NCBI GenBank assembly: GCA_003062345.1
Contig: PQCO01000177.1
Span: forward strand, 1 to 25,679
Direction of reading: 5' to 3'
Length of the DNA: 25,679 nt
DNA from: Sedimenticola_A endophacoides
GTDB lineage: Bacteria; Pseudomonadota; Gammaproteobacteria; Chromatiales; Chromatiaceae
Under the pieces are notes generated by a model. That model saw only the letters and a list, made by a program, of their open reading frames with translations. It ran no database searches and was not told the DNA's origin. The position numbers and the translations under genes are program-made. Below, piece after piece: positions 1 through 7,084 of the stretch. Positions within the stretch are counted from its first letter, which is position 1. Each line of letters begins with the position of its first letter.

Positions 1-348
1 CGCCACGCTCTTGGGCGTGACAAAGCGCATGCCGGGGCGCGTGAGCGCCTCGCAAATTGCCTCGGCGTCGGCGCGATCGTTCTTGTTGCTCTTGACATAG
101 GGCTTGACGAAACGTGCGTCGATCAGCCTGACCGTGTAACCGCGCGCCTGCAGCACCCTGGCCCAGTGATGGGCGCCGGCACAAGACTCCATCGCGATCA
201 CGGCTGTGGCCGGTACCTTCTCGCACAGCTTGTCGATCCACTGTGAGCGAGATAGCTTAACCCGCCACAGGGCCTTGCCCAGCCGATCGGCAGCGTGGAT
301 CTGGAAAACGGACTTTGCAATATCAACTCCGACGTGGCTAATCTTCAT
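1..348 (-). CDS. IS110-family transposase, N-terminal part (runs off left edge)
   Basis: This is the N-terminal 116 residues of an IS110-family DEDD transposase/recombinase; the C-terminal part lies beyond position 1. The reverse strand reads from ATG at 348 with an open frame to the edge. It begins MKISHVGVDIAKSVFQIHA, carrying the first acidic residue of the RuvC-like DEDD fold (VDIAK). It continues with AMESCAGAHHWARVL (the Glu motif) and KPYVKSNKNDRADAEAICEA (the paired Asp region). This motif order is diagnostic of the family. A strong Shine-Dalgarno (AGGAGGAAG, minus strand, 355-363) fixes the start. Members excise and insert through a circular intermediate guided by an element-encoded bridge/seek RNA (family knowledge). 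Whether the full gene is intact cannot be judged from here. Confidence 0.93.
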   Translation of the reverse strand, partial: MKISHVGVDIAKSVFQIHAADRLGKALWRVKLSRSQWIDKLCEKVPATAVIAMESCAGAHHWARVLQARGYTVRLIDARFVKPYVKSNKNDRADAEAICEALTRPGMRFVTPKSVA

Positions 349-450
349 GGTGGACTTCCTCCTCATCTGTTTCGTGTGAATGGTGCTAGTTCAGCTCCCA
401 TTCTGACGCCTCGACGCCGTTTGTCGTAGGGGTGGGGAGGAGTCCATCCC
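1..450 (-). mobile_element. IS110-family insertion sequence, transposase-proximal end (partial)
   Basis: The element consists of the partial transposase plus roughly 100 nt of non-coding DNA upstream of it (349-~450). Its outer boundary is estimated, not seen: there are no obvious terminal inverted repeats, as is usual for IS110 elements. The sequence changes from non-coding to a protein-like frame at about 440-455. The short 5' non-coding end leaves limited room for a guide RNA here. In the IS1111 subgroup that RNA lies at the other end, which is outside the window. The subgroup cannot be settled from this fragment. Confidence 0.6.
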
Positions 451-534
451 ATTGCCTACCTTGAGCGCCTGCGGGACCACGGCTACGAGCGAAGCGAGCA
501 GGCAGCGGAGACGACCGGCCCCAGGCGCATCAGG

Positions 535-792
535 GTGCTCTACTTCACCTACCTGGTGAAATTCATGCGCAAGGAGTCGGAGGAGCTGGAAGTGCCATCC
601 CGGGTGACCGACGTGCAATCGCTCCTGGAGTGGTTGCGGGTACGCTATCGCGACCGCGCCCACCTGTTCCGGGAGGGCAGTTTCCAGGTGACGGTGAACA
701 AACAGTTCTCCGAGCCCTTCACCCGCCTGGAGGCGGGCGATGAGGTGGCGATCATCCCCACCTCGCCGATCGCCCCCACTCCCGGGGGATAA
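535..792 (+). CDS. moaD: MoaD/ThiS-like sulfur-carrier protein
   Basis: This is a small beta-grasp sulfur carrier of the MoaD type. In molybdopterin synthase the C-terminal Gly-Gly is adenylated and thiocarboxylated, then delivers sulfur to cyclic pyranopterin monophosphate together with MoaE. The 85-residue product opens with the typical first strand (VLYFTYLVKF), has the acidic loop LEAGDEVAIIP and ends in PTPGG, the expected di-glycine tail. No moaE, moeB or molybdoenzyme gene is adjacent, so a non-Moco carrier role is possible. The start is uncertain: GTG at 535 has only a weak ribosome site, and the frame stays open upstream to a stop at 427-429. That upstream part reads as plausible protein (see findings). 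The gene converges on the response regulator, with 7 nt between stops. Confidence 0.8.
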   Translation: MLYFTYLVKFMRKESEELEVPSRVTDVQSLLEWLRVRYRDRAHLFREGSFQVTVNKQFSEPFTRLEAGDEVAIIPTSPIAPTPGG

Positions 793-799
793 GCGCGCC

Positions 800-1411
800 T
801 CAGCGACGGCTGGCGGCCATCACCATCTTCACCAGATCGGCCAGCGAGTCCGCCTCCATCTTCTCCATCACCCTGGCGCGGTGGGCCTCGACGGTCTTGG
901 CGCTCACCCCAAGGGCCTGGGCGATCTCCTTGTTCGCCTTGCCGTCGGTCACCATCTCCATCACCTCGTGCTCACGCGGCGTGAGCTGACCCAGGCGCGC
1001 GGTGATCTCCGCCTGCTCTGCCTGATAAGAGCGGTGCTCGGTATCCTGGGCAAGTGCATTACGGATACTCTCCAGCAGCAGTTCGTCATTGAACGGCTTC
1101 TCGATGAAATCGACCGCGCCGGCCTTCATCGAGCGCACCGCCATGGGCACGTCGCCATGCCCGGTGATGATGATGATGGGGATCCGGATCTGCCGGTGGT
1201 TGAACTGCTCCTGCAGCTCCAACCCGCTCATTCCCGGCATGCGTACGTCCAGAAGCAGGCAGCCCGCCCTTCCCGGGTAGTAGTTACTCACGAATTCGTC
1301 GGCCGAGCCGTAGGTCTCGACACGCATGCCCACCGACTCGATCAGCCATTTAAGCGAGTTGCGCATAGCCTGGTCGTCGTCGACTACAAACACTGTGGGT
1401 TGATTGTTCAT
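800..1411 (-). CDS. FixJ/NarL-type response regulator
   Basis: This 203-residue two-component response regulator has a receiver domain (about residues 5-120) and a LuxR/FixJ-type helix-turn-helix (about 140-200). In the receiver I can see the acidic pair D11-D12, the phospho-acceptor D55 (LLLDVRMPG), T83 (IIITGHGD) and K105 (EKPF), so it should be phosphorylatable. The output domain reads LTPREHEVMEMVTDGKANKE followed by SAKTVEAHRARVMEKM, the standard DNA-binding signature. It starts 8 nt after the stop of the adjacent histidine kinase, so the two genes are almost certainly cotranscribed cognate partners. FixJ-family regulators often control redox- or carbon-source-responsive operons, but the target here is unknown. 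Confidence 0.95.
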   Translation of the reverse strand: MNNQPTVFVVDDDQAMRNSLKWLIESVGMRVETYGSADEFVSNYYPGRAGCLLLDVRMPGMSGLELQEQFNHRQIRIPIIIITGHGDVPMAVRSMKAGAVDFIEKPFNDELLLESIRNALAQDTEHRSYQAEQAEITARLGQLTPREHEVMEMVTDGKANKEIAQALGVSAKTVEAHRARVMEKMEADSLADLVKMVMAASRR

Positions 1412-1419
1412 GGTCTCTC

Positions 1420-3987
1420 TCAGTCTTCATCAAGGCCGATACGGATCGGCTCGTGCAGGGGCAGAGTCATGGTGAACGTGGTTCCGCCATGGTGCCACCG
1501 CCCCACGGTAATCCTGCCATTATGGTCCTCCATAATGGTCTTGCTGATGATCAGCCCCATCCCCATGCCGCTCGACTTGGTGGTAAAGAAGGGCTCGAAC
1601 AGTCTATCCATGGCCTCGGCCGGAATGCCGGGGCCGGTGTCGATGACCTGCACCGCCACACTGCGTCCCTCGTCGCTGCAACCCGAGCGCACGATCAGGT
1701 CGCGCTCCTCCTCGGGCACATCGCGCAGGGCGTCCAGCGCGTTGCGGATCAGGTTCAGCAGTACCTGTTCGATCTGCACCACGTCAATGCGCACATACAT
1801 CTCGCTCAGGGTCAGCTCCTGCTCGATCACCACATTGAGTTTACGCGCCTCGAACTCGACGAAAGAGCAGACCTCGCGCACCACCTGGTTGATGTCCGCC
1901 TTGGTGCGCACCGGCTGCTGCTTGCCCACCAGGCTCCTGAGCCGCTTGATGATCAAACCGGCGCGGTCGGCCTGAACGTTGATCTGTTCCAGGGCGGAGA
2001 TGATGTCGCGCATGTCGCGATTGTCCATCTGCAGACGCCGGGCACAGCCATTGGCGTAGTTGGCGATGGCCGACAGCGGCTGGTTCAGCTCGTGAGCCAG
2101 GCCGGTGGCCATCTCACCCATGGTGCTGAGACGGCAGACATGGACCAGCTCCTGCTGATGCTCCCTGGCCTGGTTCTCGGCGTGGCGCACGGCACTGATG
2201 TCGCGGCCGTAGATATTGACGTAATCGAGGTCCACCACCGGGGTAAACAGCAGCGAGAAGATGCTCTCGCCCCATGCCACATCCACCTCCCAGACCTTGC
2301 CCGACCCCAGCACATGGCCGACCTGCTCGCGCCAGTACGGCGGCAGCGTCTGCCCCTCCTCGCAGCCCCAGTACTCAAGCAGCCTGGCGCTCGACGCGTT
2401 GGCATAGATGATGACCCCGGAACGGTTCACCCGCAGTACCGGACTCGGACTCTCGGCCGGAAATTTGGCCAGGCAGAGAATCTCCTGTTCGGCGCGCTTG
2501 CGCTCGGTGATGTCTCGCAGGTAAACGGTCAGCATCGATCGCCCGTGCAACGCCAGGGGTTTGATCGCCAACTCCGCCGGGAACGGTTTCCCGCCCACGC
2601 CGAGGGCCGTCATCTCGGTGCGCAGATCGGCGGGCGCGCGGCCCTGGCGCAGCCCGGCCCACAGGGCCGGGAAACGTGCCGCGCTCTCCTCATCGAGCAG
2701 CAGCCCCGCGAACTCCCTTCCGATGGCCTCGTGGCGGAGATATCCGAAGACCTTCTCCGCGGTGGTATTGATTTCGACAATGCGCCCATCCTGATCGATG
2801 GTGATGATCGAGTCCAACGAGGTCTCCATGATCGCCCGCTTCAGGGTCTCCGACTCCTGCACCTCGAATTCATACTTGAGCCGCATCTCTTCGCGGGTCT
2901 TGCGCACCAGGCGGATGAACTGCTTCACCCAGTCCTCCAGCGCCAGCAGCTGATTGCCGCCCTCCACCATGGGCTGTTCCGAACCCAGCGCCTTGCGTGA
3001 GAAGAAGGAGATCCGGCTCATGATCCGGTTCAGGCGGGCCGAGAGCAGCGAGAAGACCAGCGTGAAGACGGTGATGAAGGTGACGGCGCTGACCAGCAGC
3101 TGGTGGCGCCCCACATCCACCACGCTCGCCTGCACCGCGCGCACCGCGGCGTGCGGCACCAGGGTGGCGAACTGCAGATTCAGGGCCGCCCCCTCGTATT
3201 CGTAGAAGGCCTGGGAGGTGATCAGGTAATCCCGGTGCGCCGTCTCCATGCGCTCACCCCGCGCCACCTTCTCCGGCTCGCTGCTGGCCAGGAAACGCTG
3301 CTCGTCGGCATCCAGCAGTCCGACCACCACGCCGTCGCCCGCCACCCCCTGTTGCGAGGCGCGCAGGAAGGCGGCATCGACCGGCGCCACCAGCATCAGG
3401 GAGCCCATCAGGGTCCCGGTGGCATCCTCCACCCGCTCCGACACCAGCAGATAGGGCCTGCCGCCCAGTACCGTAAGGGTCGCCCGCTCCCGGCTATCGA
3501 ACTGGTACTGTTCGCTGCCGCCGTAGAGCTCCTGCGGGAGGGCGTCCAGGCTCACCCGGTGGATCTCGCGGGGGCGCCCCCAGGTATCGATCAACAGGAT
3601 ATGACTGGGACGCGCCAGGGGCCGCCAGAGGGTGGCGGGGGGCAACCAGGCGGGGGCCTGGTAATGAAGCATCGCGGGGGTGCTGTCCCGTTCGGACCAG
3701 TAGAGTGGTTCAAGATAGTTGGAGAGGCTTCGGTGATTGGCCAGCAGGCGCGCCGTCGAGACATGCGCCTCGGTGTAGTTGTCGAAGCGGATCAGTGTCT
3801 CCCGGGCCTGCTGGTCAAGCCGGGTCTGCAGCTCCCGGGAGAAGATCTCCCGCAGCGCCTGGGACTGAAACAGATCCAGGACCAACCACACCGAGAGCCC
3901 GCACAGCAGGCCCACCAGGGCCGCCAGCAGGGGCATCGGCATGCGCCGCAGCAGAGAGGACTGTGATCTGACTAAAGCGATTGGCAT
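1420..3987 (-). CDS. Membrane-bound PAS/PAS sensor histidine kinase
   Basis: This is the sensor kinase partner of the FixJ-type regulator. From the chosen start (855 residues) the order is: TM helix about 18-40, a periplasmic sensor of about 255 residues, a second TM about 297-317 (LLVSAVTFITVFTLVFSLL), a coiled linker, PAS about 390-505 ending YLRDITERK, a second PAS about 515-620 ending YGRDIS, HisKA with GLAHELNQPLSAIANYANG (phospho-His about 632), and HATPase with NLIRNALDAL, DTGPGIP and GMGMGL. The HELNQPL box is typical of kinases paired with FixJ-type regulators. The periplasmic domain has a double-Cache-like length and layout but no ligand motif I can name. The frame is open to 4128, but I chose ATG 3987 because a promoter-like sequence at 4079-4108 would lie inside a longer gene and the extra residues are unlike a membrane N-terminus. 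Confidence 0.93.
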   Translation of the reverse strand: MPIALVRSQSSLLRRMPMPLLAALVGLLCGLSVWLVLDLFQSQALREIFSRELQTRLDQQARETLIRFDNYTEAHVSTARLLANHRSLSNYLEPLYWSERDSTPAMLHYQAPAWLPPATLWRPLARPSHILLIDTWGRPREIHRVSLDALPQELYGGSEQYQFDSRERATLTVLGGRPYLLVSERVEDATGTLMGSLMLVAPVDAAFLRASQQGVAGDGVVVGLLDADEQRFLASSEPEKVARGERMETAHRDYLITSQAFYEYEGAALNLQFATLVPHAAVRAVQASVVDVGRHQLLVSAVTFITVFTLVFSLLSARLNRIMSRISFFSRKALGSEQPMVEGGNQLLALEDWVKQFIRLVRKTREEMRLKYEFEVQESETLKRAIMETSLDSIITIDQDGRIVEINTTAEKVFGYLRHEAIGREFAGLLLDEESAARFPALWAGLRQGRAPADLRTEMTALGVGGKPFPAELAIKPLALHGRSMLTVYLRDITERKRAEQEILCLAKFPAESPSPVLRVNRSGVIIYANASSARLLEYWGCEEGQTLPPYWREQVGHVLGSGKVWEVDVAWGESIFSLLFTPVVDLDYVNIYGRDISAVRHAENQAREHQQELVHVCRLSTMGEMATGLAHELNQPLSAIANYANGCARRLQMDNRDMRDIISALEQINVQADRAGLIIKRLRSLVGKQQPVRTKADINQVVREVCSFVEFEARKLNVVIEQELTLSEMYVRIDVVQIEQVLLNLIRNALDALRDVPEEERDLIVRSGCSDEGRSVAVQVIDTGPGIPAEAMDRLFEPFFTTKSSGMGMGLIISKTIMEDHNGRITVGRWHHGGTTFTMTLPLHEPIRIGLDED

Positions 3988-4078
3988 TACCTGTTGGCCC
4001 GCCGTGCCGGCCCCATGGACAAATGATCGGCCGCCCTCCCGGCGTATCCGCCGCCCGCCTGGAATCCGTGCCGGGCCC

Positions 4079-4108
4079 ATTATGCTGGCAACCCGCCTCG
4101 GCGGACAA
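4079..4108 (-). promoter_or_regulatory. Putative sigma70 promoter of the kinase-regulator operon
   Basis: On the minus strand TTGTCC (4103-4108) is followed after 18 nt by CATAAT (4079-4084). This would start a transcript near 4072, about 85 nt before the kinase ATG. The spacer contains the inverted repeat CCGCC-TC-GGCGG (4093-4104), which overlaps the -35 and could serve as an operator. The calls are by eye only. Confidence 0.45.
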
Positions 4109-4154
4109 GCAAAGAGACGCGCGATCACGGGCCACCCTGGCCGCTACGCCTGGA

Positions 4155-4511
4155 TCAATGGATTAAACGATGGGTATGAAGCGCGTCCGGGGATTCCCGC
4201 TGGCCGTAGAGGGTCCTGCGCAGGAGTGCCTGCAGCTCCACCGGCGGGTCGATGAACATCACGCCCGCCCCGCCATTGCGCCGATGTACCACCATGGCCC
4301 CGGTCTTGAAGGGACTCACTCCATGAGCCCCCTCGATCAAGACGGAGACATTTATCATTGTATTTACCGGAAGACGCACGCGTCCGGTCTCAACGAACAT
4401 CCCGCCCAGCCCGATATCAAGGGTCTCTCCCTTTACCAACCCCAGGTTGCGGCAGTTCACCACCACATCCATCGATATGGGCTTTCTGGCCGAGCGACGA
4501 TGCTCTATCAC
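4155..4511 (-). CDS. PilZ-domain protein
   Basis: This 118-residue, single-domain PilZ protein is probably a cyclic-di-GMP-responsive adaptor. The N-terminal RRSAR matches the RxxxR c-di-GMP motif. The second motif reads DIGLGG where the usual form is D/NxSxxG, so the serine is replaced by glycine and binding may be weakened. The rest follows the family: strands ending GMFVET, a VSVLI core, then VVHRRNGGAGVMF. I chose GTG 4511 because AAGGAG (minus strand, 4521-4526) lies 9 nt upstream. A GTG at 4550 would add 13 residues without a good ribosome site. It lies upstream of the kinase gene in the same direction, but a separate promoter follows it, so co-regulation with the two-component system is only possible. 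Confidence 0.85.
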   Translation of the reverse strand: MIEHRRSARKPISMDVVVNCRNLGLVKGETLDIGLGGMFVETGRVRLPVNTMINVSVLIEGAHGVSPFKTGAMVVHRRNGGAGVMFIDPPVELQALLRRTLYGQRESPDALHTHRLIH

Positions 4512-4595
4512 TCCTCCACTCTCCTTTGGTCCCTGGCTGCCCAGGACCACAATCGCGTGCCGCCTCTGTCGGGTGCATCTTCAATTGTAGTAGGA

Positions 4596-4673
4596 GTTTT
4601 CTATTTTGCCCGTCTCCGGAGAAAACACCATACGGAGGATTCCCCGTGGGGGTTAGGGTAAATACTACCCACG
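4596..4673. repeat. Cluster of inverted repeats upstream of the PilZ gene
   Basis: The region between the PilZ and lptG genes contains three dyads. GTTTTC/GAAAAC arms lie at 4596-4601 and 4621-4626. A perfect palindrome TCTCCGGAGA lies at 4613-4622. GGGTA-AATAC-TACCC lies at 4656-4670, nested in CGTGGG/CCCACG arms at 4645-4650 and 4668-4673. They lie in the presumed 5' region of the leftward PilZ gene and may be operators or leader hairpins. No clear promoter could be fixed in the AT-rich stretch beside them (about 4677-4715). Confidence 0.5.
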
Positions 4674-4732
4674 CATGCTATAAAACAGGCTATATAATCA
4701 GGTGCTAATAAATTGGACGGCAGTGGCGTGGT

Positions 4733-5797
4733 TTAATGTATCCGGCGCACGAAGTAGATCCCCAGGCCGAGGAACACGATCGCCGGCAGTGACGCGGCCA
4801 GCAGCGGCGGCAGACTGAACACCACCGCCATGTTGCTGAACATCTGACTGAGCAGAAAGAAGCCGAGGCCGAGCATGGTGCCAAGAAAAATACGCTGGCC
4901 GATACCCACCGAGCGCAGGGTGCCGAAAACGAAGGGGACCGCCAGAAACACCATCACCAGGGTAACCAGTGGGGTGATCAGCTTCATCCAGAAGGCGACC
5001 TCGTAGATAACCGCCTCCTGCCCGTTCTCGTGCATGAAGTTGATATAGTCGTAGAGTCCCCAGACCGGCAGCATGGTCGGGCGCACCACCACCACATCCA
5101 GCAGCGACGGATTGAGCATCGAGGCCCAGATGGCTGAGTCGATCTTCCTGCGCTCGACCTCCTCGCCATGGAACACGCTCTGACTGATATCCTTCATCAG
5201 CCAGTGGTCCTCCGCATACTGGGCAAAGGCGGCGTGCGTGGCCACCTTGAGCCGCCGCGCATCGTCGTATTCGTAGATGTAGATGTCCTTGAGCTGGGAG
5301 CCGGGCAGGATCTTGCGGATATTGACGAAGGAGCGTCCGTCCCTGGCCCAGAAACCGTACTTGGTCTTCAGGGTCACCTGCTGGGAGACCTTCTCCGCAC
5401 GCATCCGCTCGGCGTATTGCTCGGTCTTGGGGGCAACGAACTCCCCCACCAGCAGCACCGCCACCATGAAGATCACCCCGGCGCGCATCACCGACAGGAT
5501 GATGCGCCCCAGCGACACCCCGGCGGCGCGGATGGCAACCAGTTCGGAGCTTCCGGCCATGCCGCCGAGGCCCACCAGGCTGCCCAGCAGCACCGCCATG
5601 GGGAAGACCTCGTAGGCGCGTCGCGGCAGCACCAACAGGACATAGAGGAAGGCATCGGTGGCGTGGTAGTTGCCCTTGCCGGCGGCATCCAGCTCATCCA
5701 TCAGGGTCATGAACCCGACCAGCACCAGCAGCACCAGCAGGGCGACCAGGATTGAAGAGAGAACGGTCCGGGCGATGTAGCGGTCGAGCAGCCTCAT
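4733..5797 (-). CDS. lptG: LPS export ABC transporter permease LptG
   Basis: This is the inner-membrane permease LptG of the LptB2FG complex, which extracts lipopolysaccharide from the inner membrane and passes it to LptC and the periplasmic bridge. The 354-residue protein begins MRLLDRYIARTVLSSILVALL and has the family layout: TM helices near the N-terminus, the conserved GSSELVAIRAAGVS segment (coupling helix facing LptB), a periplasmic beta-jellyroll region (about 130-270, with KYGFWARDGRSFVNI), and C-terminal TM helices with the typical LPVWGLYDYI linker. Its ATG overlaps the lptF stop as ATGA (5794-5797), indicating translational coupling. The frame is open further upstream to 5899, but that extension lies inside lptF and is not family-like. 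Confidence 0.95.
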   Translation of the reverse strand: MRLLDRYIARTVLSSILVALLVLLVLVGFMTLMDELDAAGKGNYHATDAFLYVLLVLPRRAYEVFPMAVLLGSLVGLGGMAGSSELVAIRAAGVSLGRIILSVMRAGVIFMVAVLLVGEFVAPKTEQYAERMRAEKVSQQVTLKTKYGFWARDGRSFVNIRKILPGSQLKDIYIYEYDDARRLKVATHAAFAQYAEDHWLMKDISQSVFHGEEVERRKIDSAIWASMLNPSLLDVVVVRPTMLPVWGLYDYINFMHENGQEAVIYEVAFWMKLITPLVTLVMVFLAVPFVFGTLRSVGIGQRIFLGTMLGLGFFLLSQMFSNMAVVFSLPPLLAASLPAIVFLGLGIYFVRRIH

Positions 5798-6903
5798 GCC
5801 ACAACACCCCGCCGCCGCGTTAGCCGCCGCAGGTTGGCGGCCGGGGTCTTGTAGGCCCAAACCAGCAGCGCCAGGACCAGCATGAAGGGATGCACCCACC
5901 AGCGCCCCATCCAGGCCGGGGTCACCCCCTCCACCATCCAGCTGGCGGAGATCGCCTGCATGTTCAGGAACACGAAATAGAACAGGAGGGCCAGTACCAG
6001 GCGGCCGTAGATCCCCTCCCGCGGCAGGGAGCGGCTGAGAGGAAAGCTGACCAGGGTGAAGACCAGCACCGCCAGCGGAAACATCAGACGAAACTGAAAT
6101 TCGGAACGCTTGCGGATGTCGTCCGAGGCGTAAAGCTCGGCACTGCCGATGGCCTTGACCGGGACGTACAGCCCCTGGTTGCGCTCCTCGCTGAGGCGAA
6201 CCGCGTACTTCTCGAAATCCCCCACGGCATAGTCGCCCTGGCCCGGCTCGCCCTTATAGCGGTATCCGTTGGTCAGGACCATGTACTCATCACCGCCGTT
6301 CTGGTCGATATAGCGGTAACCCTCGGCCGCCGTGATCAGGGCGAGCCCGCCATGCTGCCTGCTCTGGACGAAGACATTGCGCAGCCGGGTCTTGTCATCG
6401 GAGATATCTTCGGCGTAGAAGACCAGATCACCCCGGCTGAACTCGTTGAAGCGCCCCGCCACGGCGCCTGAGATCTCGTTCACCTCCTGCTCCTGCTCAT
6501 GCTCGATCACCACCTTGCTGTGATTGACCCACGGCAGCAGATCGAAGGTCAGCCAGGCCACCAGCAGGGAGAGGGGCACAGCCACCAGAAACACGGAACG
6601 GTAGATGCGCAGCACACTCACCCCGCCCGCGTTCAGCGCCGTCATCTCACTGTCGCGGTAGAGACGGCCGAGGGTGTAGAGAATAGAGAAAAAGAAAGCG
6701 GGCGGGATGACAAAGCCGAGGATCTGCAGCCCCTCCAGCGACACCAGCTGCAACAGCGCCTGATTGCTGATCGCCCCCGCCGCCGCATCCTTCAGGACCG
6801 CCACATAGCTGTTTCCGATCACGATCACCAGCAGCACGATCAGGATGGCTGCGAACGCCTTGAGCATTTCCAACAGGATGTAGCGATCGATGACGGGCAA
6901 CAT
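5794..6903 (-). CDS. lptF: LPS export ABC transporter permease LptF
   Basis: This is LptF, the partner permease of LptG. The 369-residue protein begins MLPVIDRYILLEMLKAFAAI and has two N-terminal TM helices, the conserved segment YRDSEMTALNAGGVS (coupling helix), and the periplasmic jellyroll with FNEFSRGDLVFYAEDIS. It finishes with C-terminal TM helices containing FPLAVLVFTLVSFPLSRSLPREG, typical of LptF/YjgP. Length and motifs are normal for the family. It forms a two-gene operon with lptG and is divergent from pepA, the same arrangement as in many gammaproteobacteria. The ATG has only a weak ribosome site. A poor promoter-like TTTTCC-17-GGATAA lies on the minus strand upstream. Confidence 0.95.
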   Translation of the reverse strand: MLPVIDRYILLEMLKAFAAILIVLLVIVIGNSYVAVLKDAAAGAISNQALLQLVSLEGLQILGFVIPPAFFFSILYTLGRLYRDSEMTALNAGGVSVLRIYRSVFLVAVPLSLLVAWLTFDLLPWVNHSKVVIEHEQEQEVNEISGAVAGRFNEFSRGDLVFYAEDISDDKTRLRNVFVQSRQHGGLALITAAEGYRYIDQNGGDEYMVLTNGYRYKGEPGQGDYAVGDFEKYAVRLSEERNQGLYVPVKAIGSAELYASDDIRKRSEFQFRLMFPLAVLVFTLVSFPLSRSLPREGIYGRLVLALLFYFVFLNMQAISASWMVEGVTPAWMGRWWVHPFMLVLALLVWAYKTPAANLRRLTRRRGVVA

Positions 6904-7000
6904 GCGGCTTTCTGTCTTTGCGGCTTATCCGTACTGACTGTGCCTATGGAAAACGACACGACTTCTTGTAGACTATCGCAACAGTTCGAGCGCCCACAAC

Positions 7001-7036
7001 CACAGCGGATACTACCAATGTCACAGCGGATAGTAC
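7001..7036 (+). repeat. 15-bp tandem direct repeat, 21-bp period, upstream of pepA
   Basis: CACAGCGGATACTAC (7001-7015) is repeated as CACAGCGGATAGTAC (7022-7036) with one mismatch and a 6-nt spacer. The centre-to-centre distance is 21 bp, about two helical turns, so a bound regulator would contact the same face. The second copy also forms part of a dyad (GGAT-AGTAC-ATCC). The repeats lie 49-84 bp before the pepA start in the lptF/pepA divergent region and may overlap a -10 element (GATACT 7008-7013 with TTCGAG 17 nt upstream). Confidence 0.6.
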
Positions 7037-7084
7037 ATCCCGCCAGGGCGGCGGCGCGACGCCAAGCATCCAGAGGGAGCATAC

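Noticed and set aside
1453..3000. 515-codon plus-strand open frame opposite the histidine kinase
   Set aside because: Antisense shadow; the kinase motifs are complete on the minus strand.
3988..4128. Upstream extension of the histidine kinase by 47 residues
   Set aside because: The extension is arginine/glycine-rich, contains the probable promoter and lacks a ribosome site.
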